The notes under the pieces: model-generated | What the model was told of the DNA's origin: nothing | The model's input: only the letters and a program-made list of their open reading frames with translations | Databases searched by the model: none | Program-made: the position numbers and the translations under genes | Source of the DNA: Siphonodentalium dalli | Lineage: Eukaryota; Mollusca; Scaphopoda; Gadilida; Siphonodentaliidae | Assembly: GCA_032622095.1 (NCBI GenBank) | Contig: CP136061.1 | Location: forward strand, 65,601,127 to 65,665,126 | Direction: 5' to 3' | DNA length: 64,000 nt | Part shown: positions 59,223-64,000 of the stretch, piece after piece | How the letters are laid out: every line of letters starts with the position of its first letter | Position numbering within the stretch: the first letter of the stretch is position 1

Positions 59223-59980
59223 CAATAACAATCTATTTCAAACCAATAGTCTCCAGTTTCAAACCATTAGTCGTTCTTGGATTCAATAAGAGACAGTTCC
59301 GTTTTAATAGATATAGATTCATAATCAATGTTGACCGATGCAAAATTAATGTTCTATTTTAATTTAATAGTATTCATTCTTCAACTAATATATAATAACA
59401 AAAAACTAGTACAGCCATCACATATTCAATAAACGTACATTCCGTTTCAATCGCCATATTTTCTTAATCAATAGCGATCTATTTCAAACCAATAGTCTCC
59501 ATTTTCAAACCAATAGTCGTTTTTGGATTCAATAAGAGACAGTTCCGTTTTAATATATATAGATTCATAATCAATGTTGACCGATGCAAAATTAATGTTC
59601 TATTTTAATTTAATAGTTTTCATTGTTCAACTAATATCTAATAACACACAATTAGTAAGATTCGCGCATATTCAATAAACGTACATTCCGTTTCAATAGC
59701 CATATATTCTTAATCAATAAAGATATTTCAAACCAATAGACGATTTCCCACGAGCAATTATTATCGTTATCAAACTAATAGAACTTAGTGTCATTCTTAT
59801 ATTTAATAGATATAAATTATCACCAATGCACAATTAATAACGTTCTATTTAAATGCAATAGGTTTCGTATTCGAATCAATATCTAACAACGGAATCAACT
59901 ATTTCCGGTCAAATCAATGACTAGACATGCAGAATTAATACCTTCCGTTTACAAATCAATAATAAATTCTTGAATTAACG
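59223..59980 (+). repeat. Array with 21-bp phased YAATA motifs in three ~246-bp units
   Basis: A short motif, usually TCAATA, CCAATAG or TTAATAG, recurs about 35 times. Its starts are spaced mostly exactly 21 bp (for example 59449, 59470, 59491, 59512), sometimes 19, 18 or 20. At the larger scale two copies of 246 bp are near-identical (59231 against 59477) and a third (about 59716-59980) is strongly diverged but keeps the 21-bp phase. The many TAG and TAA triplets rule out coding. The function is unknown. Spacing of two helical turns puts every motif on the same face of the DNA. Confidence 0.85.
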
Positions 59981-60278
59981 CTAGGGGCTCTGGCCACCAA
60001 TTTTGCTCGAGTCACCTAACCGCAAAATCCGTGACGTCAACATGGGATATCCCCGCGAGCAATAAAAAAAATGCATATTCTCGCACATTTTCGCGTCAGA
60101 AAGGGACCCTGAACATGAAAACTGCGATGATATACGGACTGTGGACTATATCCTGCACCTGTAGCAGATACCGAAGATGCATTTGAGAGCTTGTTTTTAA
60201 ATATTGACCCATATTACATGAAGCAGAATGCCGACGAAGATCTGAAGATAGTCACGAAGACAGCTAGACAGAAATTCA

Positions 60279-60756
60279 TGTAAATTGTGTGGCAAGGAAC
60301 CAGAAAGTTTGGAACACTTTATCCTAAAGTGTGACAAATTGGAGCAGTGTCGAAATGCAGCACATTCAAACATCATGTCTGCATATCATACTTTATTTGG
60401 TGTACTATTTACAACCTTGACCGATGATGAACAGATGCAAGCAATTCTTGATATATGGAAGCAAGTGCAGTGCTCAGATGCGGACGTAAGAAAGGAGGAC
60501 ATTGTCAAGCTGCAATCACTAACGGACAGATTATGTTATACCCTCCACACACAAAGGATACAGCTTCTAAATTCATAATAGTATGTTCAAACTTCAAACT
60601 CTTAACTGAATGACTTTCATACTTTTATATTTGTGGATGCGATACTTGGGTCCATCAGAGAAGATTTTATGGTTGTGTTTATTTAACATTTAATGTTTAA
60701 CTGTGTACACACTTTTGTATAGTGTGGTTGCTCTACGAGAGCGGTTAGATCAATAG

Positions 60757-60786
<30 letters not shown>
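60279..60786 (+). pseudogene. 5'-truncated LINE tail ending in a (GAA)n tract
   Basis: Frame with CKLCGKEPESLEHFILKC, a C-x2-C-x8-H-x4-C knuckle, followed by about 80 residues ending HTQRIQLLNS and a stop at 60576-60578. The 3' untranslated part runs into GAA repeats (60756-60786), a typical LINE tail. The upstream sequence lacks RT motifs, so only the last part of this second, different element was inserted or survived. Confidence 0.7.
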
Positions 60787-60787
<1 letters not shown>

Positions 60788-61842
60788 GCCAACAATAATT
60801 GAATCGATCAAATTATACAACCAGACAACTATCAAATTATCAATGTCATTCAATGTTGACGACAATTGTCATAATAACTGACTGTTATTCAACTTATTCT
60901 ACAAATGAAGAATCTATATCTAATTCTAAAAAAAATAATTCTAAGAACACCTAAGGAAAATTAAGCAACCGAATTTGAGGACTGTATTATGTTGATGTAT
61001 CACTGTCAGTATCTATAACTCATTCACTGTCAGTGTTACTGTGATTGTCACTGTTCCAAGTGTGGCAGGGAGTGTCTGTCAAAATCCGGTGGAGAACTTA
61101 GGAGGTGTGTAACAAGTACTAACAACACCGTAAGATAATCTTTCGATCTACTGCGTACTAGCACTGTATATTACGACAACTTCTTATTAATTTAAAAACC
61201 GTCTTGAACAGTCATATGTTGATTCTAGCTATCGGTAACACTGAATGTCTGAAGGATTTATATTAAATATGGATTCTATTTTCTAGACGTGTCGTGGGAT
61301 AGGATTCTGGAGTATTGATCGAGTACACCTGCCAGTGGCACGAAGAGCACTTCAGAACTCAATCATAAGCCAACACTTCAAAACTCAATCATAAGCCAAC
61401 CAGAACAGAGGTCATGCAACTTACATATTGCATTATATATATATTGTGACCATATAAATGATACACAACTATAGTGACTTCTTCATTATTTCACTATCCG
61501 ATACCATAACTATTGTCGTTCCATACCATATTCTACTTTTTTTTATTTCGTACTTTGTAGAAAATCATTTATTTGTTTTCCTGTGGTGTGACATACATGT
61601 ACCGTAGTAAGTTAGTAACATGGTACAAAATGACCAATTGATTTCCTACATGGTACGAAACGACCAAACAATAAGGTATAAAACTACCAAAAATATGGTA
61701 CGAAACTACCAAAAATGTTGGGGTCACGGACAAAAAGTGGAAGGGGCAAAAAATTCCACACCGCATTAACCTGGGCAATGACGAGTCACCCTGCTAGTTA
61801 TATAATACATGTACAGGTATTTATATAGGATATTTCTTCATT
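60787..61842. other. No gene; short GGTACGAAA-type repeats near its end
   Basis: At 61617-61716 the phrases ATGGTACAAAATGACCA, ATGGTACGAAACGACCA and ATGGTACGAAACTACCA follow one another every 22-30 bp. Inverted relatives (CATTTCATACCAG, ATTCGTACCAT) lie near 62520-62565 and more near 63250, perhaps ends of one element. Confidence 0.4.
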
Positions 61843-61960
61843 GGTTTGATATTAGGCCCTATATCATCCTGAGGCAACCTCATATCACTATCAGCCTGAC
61901 GTCGAAGGCTGATATGAGGTTACCGAGGGCTGAAATCAGGCCTATAATATCAAATTAACC
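61843..61960. repeat. 118-bp imperfect inverted repeat
   Basis: The outer arms GGTTTGATATTAGGCC and GGCCTATAATATCAAATT pair, and the inner stem AACCTCATATCA with TGATATGAGGTTA closes over GACGTC. Probably a small foldback element. Confidence 0.7.
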
Positions 61961-62095
61961 AAGTAGTACCCTATCTATTAATTATGGTACATGTCGTTCG
62001 CCTCTTAATAACAGTGTAATATTGACCGAACTCTTTCAAATGAGTGACATAACAAATATCGGTATCAACGCATAATTCAACAGTGAAATACAATT

Positions 62096-62188
62096 ATGTC
62101 ATAAAGCCATATTACTCGGATCCGTGATGTCATAAAATCATATTACTCTAATTAGTGATGACGTAAAGCGATATTACTCGATTTAAGG
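62096..62188 (+). repeat. Three 31-bp tandem units with CRE-like cores
   Basis: Units begin at 62096, 62127 and 62158. Each contains TGATGTCATAAA or TGATGACGTAAA followed by ATATTACTC. TGACGTAA is a half-matched CRE/ATF site, so this could be a regulatory cluster or only a minisatellite. Confidence 0.6.
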
Positions 62189-62600
62189 CAAATTGAAGTG
62201 ATATTCACCTAAGTACAATTGGAGTTTGATAACAAGCATACCGTGCAAAAATGTCATATCAAATTAATAATTTTCGAACAAATTTGGACTGATATACATG
62301 TGCCCTGTAGCAATTTGTAGGAAACTTCCTTCCAAGGGAGTGCTGTCGGAACATACATGTATCAAGGTGTTCCCCCCTCCCCAATGGGAGACTCTCTAAT
62401 CATGCCCCTGATTTCATTGGAAATAAATTATAATGTGCAATGGAATGAATGGCCAATAGGTTGCTGGCACTTCATACCATGGAAGTTTGACATAGAGGTG
62501 TTTCGCACCAGGATTCTGGACATTTCATACCAGTTCCTGTATCATTTCGACAATTCGTACCATTGAGTATACAGGTATTATTTAAAAAAAATAAAAAATA

Positions 62601-63044
62601 TTAAAGGTACTCAATCCGATTCGATGGTTCCCATATCATCCGTTTCCAACAAAAAACAATATTTTTTAAAATGCCGCTTCAGAATCGATTAATGGCCCAA
62701 AAATAATGCTAACCAGTCAAATATAGTATACAATTGCCCAAAACCTGTTATTTATCAACATTTTATTCAATGAAATTTTGCTGGTTTTATCTGACACAAA
62801 AAAAGCCACTTGCTTTTAGAGTTATCCATCTGCATCCGTAATTTGGTCCGAGACCATCTTCTCGTCGACTTTTTACCGGGCCACTAGAAAATTATCGATG
62901 GTATAAATAATAGATTTCAAAAATCGATATCCGATCACTCTCATATTTGATGGGTGGGTTCCTCGACTCAAATAAAATATGTTTTACCCCCGAAGCCAAG
63001 GAAATAGTAATATTGAAGCGTTAATTCGGATTATGCATCTTTAA
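62601..63044. mobile_element. Diverged TTAA element, same family as those next to exon 3
   Basis: Starts TTAAAGGTACTCAATCCGA and ends TCGGATTATGCATCTTTAA. The interior aligns in pieces with 38739-39537, for example AACCTGTTAT-ATCAACATTTT, but is shorter and more diverged, so it is an older insertion. Confidence 0.7.
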
Positions 63045-63517
63045 CTTTGTCGCCACAATTTCAATTTGTTCCTTTTTTTTCGCAAAAAAAAGAAAGAAAT
63101 ATGTTAACATGTAAATGTCGGGTTGTCATCATCACGAACGTTAATTCATGAACATGTTCGCTTTCATTAAGTTAACAAAATTAAAATAATTTATCACATA
63201 CAAATGACCAATCATTATTTGTGGGAACCGACGAAACATACCCAGTATATGGTGTGAAAAGACCATAAATATGGTACGTAACAATTAAACGTGTCGTTCA
63301 AATTAGGGGTACAAACTGGCCATATATAGTAGGAAAAGTCGTTTGAGCCATTCAATGGACATGGGTGAATCGCCGATCGGTCTTCCGCATGCATCTGGGA
63401 AGAGGGGAGTCAACCTAATTAACTGTTATTAACAAATTCTCAAACAAACGGAATTTCAATGTTCAAGAAATTTAGAGGTCCCCTCTTACTATGGGAGGCC
63501 CTTTTCACATTTATTAT

Positions 63518-63628
63518 TTGTTTGCGCTTAAGCGCAAATATGTGTCTATCAATTTATTTGCGCTAAAGCACCAAATCATTTGCGGTTAAGTGTAAATGAT
63601 TTGCGCTTAACCGCTAATACCTAACAAT
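63518..63628. repeat. Cluster of TTGCGCTTAAGCGCAA palindromes
   Basis: A perfect 18-bp palindrome TTTGCGCTTAAGCGCAAA (63521-63538) is followed by three diverged relatives (TTTGCGCTAAAGC, TTTGCGGTTAAGTGTAAA, TTTGCGCTTAACCGC). All but one keep a central TTAA. Confidence 0.7.
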
Positions 63629-64000
63629 CTCTTACTTCCCTCTGATTCTGAATGATGGAGTCTATATAATAGTATATTATTATGGACCCATAGTTGTAGC
63701 CCCATACAGACTCGAAAGTTGAAAAGTCGAAAGCATCTCTCATTTTAAAAGTAGGTACACTATATATGTCACAAATTGTCCTAGACCCCATTATAGCCTT
63801 AATATATCGTGTGTGTTGTGTCTGACAGAGAACACTGGCCAGTGTAAATAGTGGTAAACAGGTCAGGGTTCCACAATTATATGTGCATGATCAAATAACT
63901 CTTTAGTCTTATCCAACGGGATGGGGTGGGGAGGGGAATTGTTTTTTGGTTATGTATACACATAGATATATGGTTATTATACTGCCCGATATTAGTCGGC
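63629..64000. other. No recognisable feature
   Basis: AT-rich DNA without frames, repeats or motifs that I can support. Confidence 0.35.

Noticed and set aside
59223-59980. Phased array considered as a CRISPR-like repeat-spacer array
   Set aside because: The repeated part is only about five bases, the host is eukaryotic, no cas genes exist, and the larger 246-bp units duplicate the would-be spacers.

Overview
The window is repeat-rich metazoan DNA. Its introns have GT/AG splice sites, the only recognisable host gene is split into short exons, and there is a dense mix of hAT-like and TTAA-flanked elements, a Jockey/CR1-like LINE, and tandem-core elements with about 153-175 bp monomers. That mix, and the hairpin that starts with AGCTCACCTGAG, looks lophotrochozoan and most like a bivalve mollusc, but this is inference and no species is named. 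No tRNA, rRNA or CRISPR array was seen.

Layout. 1-4680: mostly unrecognised DNA with one assembly gap (1023-1122), two long poly-C tracts and an hAT-type element with a clean 8-bp target duplication (3879-4397). 4681-22555 and 23381-46141: two arms of a very large inverted duplication. The 825-bp spacer between them contains a 100-N gap, so the palindrome is joined at a scaffold gap and may be two haplotypes placed head to head rather than a real palindrome. The right arm also carries a 3.82-kb tandem duplication (about 31245-35060 and 35066-38886), and each arm has insertions the other lacks. 46142-50747: intron sequence holding a TIR element with a SWIM zinc-finger gene fragment (46837-48534) and a 1.6-kb TTAA-flanked element (49082-50661). 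50748-50947: first coding exon of the host gene. 51389-54240: degenerate repeats. 54350-58315: a broken LINE. 59223-59980: an unusual array with 21-bp phasing. 60279-60786: tail of a second LINE. 61843-64000: small inverted repeats and a TTAA element.

The host gene is a ZNF593/Bud20-like C2H2 zinc-finger protein on the minus strand. Exon 1 (50748-50947), exon 2 (41234-41296) and exon 3 (38577-38718) join in frame to a 134-residue protein. Exons 2 and 3 are repeated in the left arm (9030-9092 and 11808-11949, plus strand), and exon 3 is repeated again in the tandem duplication (34752-34893), giving one complete gene, an exon-1-less partial copy and a spare last exon. Transposon ends lie only 42 and 20 bp upstream of the exon 2 and exon 3 acceptors.

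The most unusual signals are the 21-bp phased YAATA array, the SWIM fragment inside perfect 26-bp terminal inverted repeats, the 2A-like peptide in the LINE, and the nested duplication whose breakpoint lies in a GC-rich foldback.
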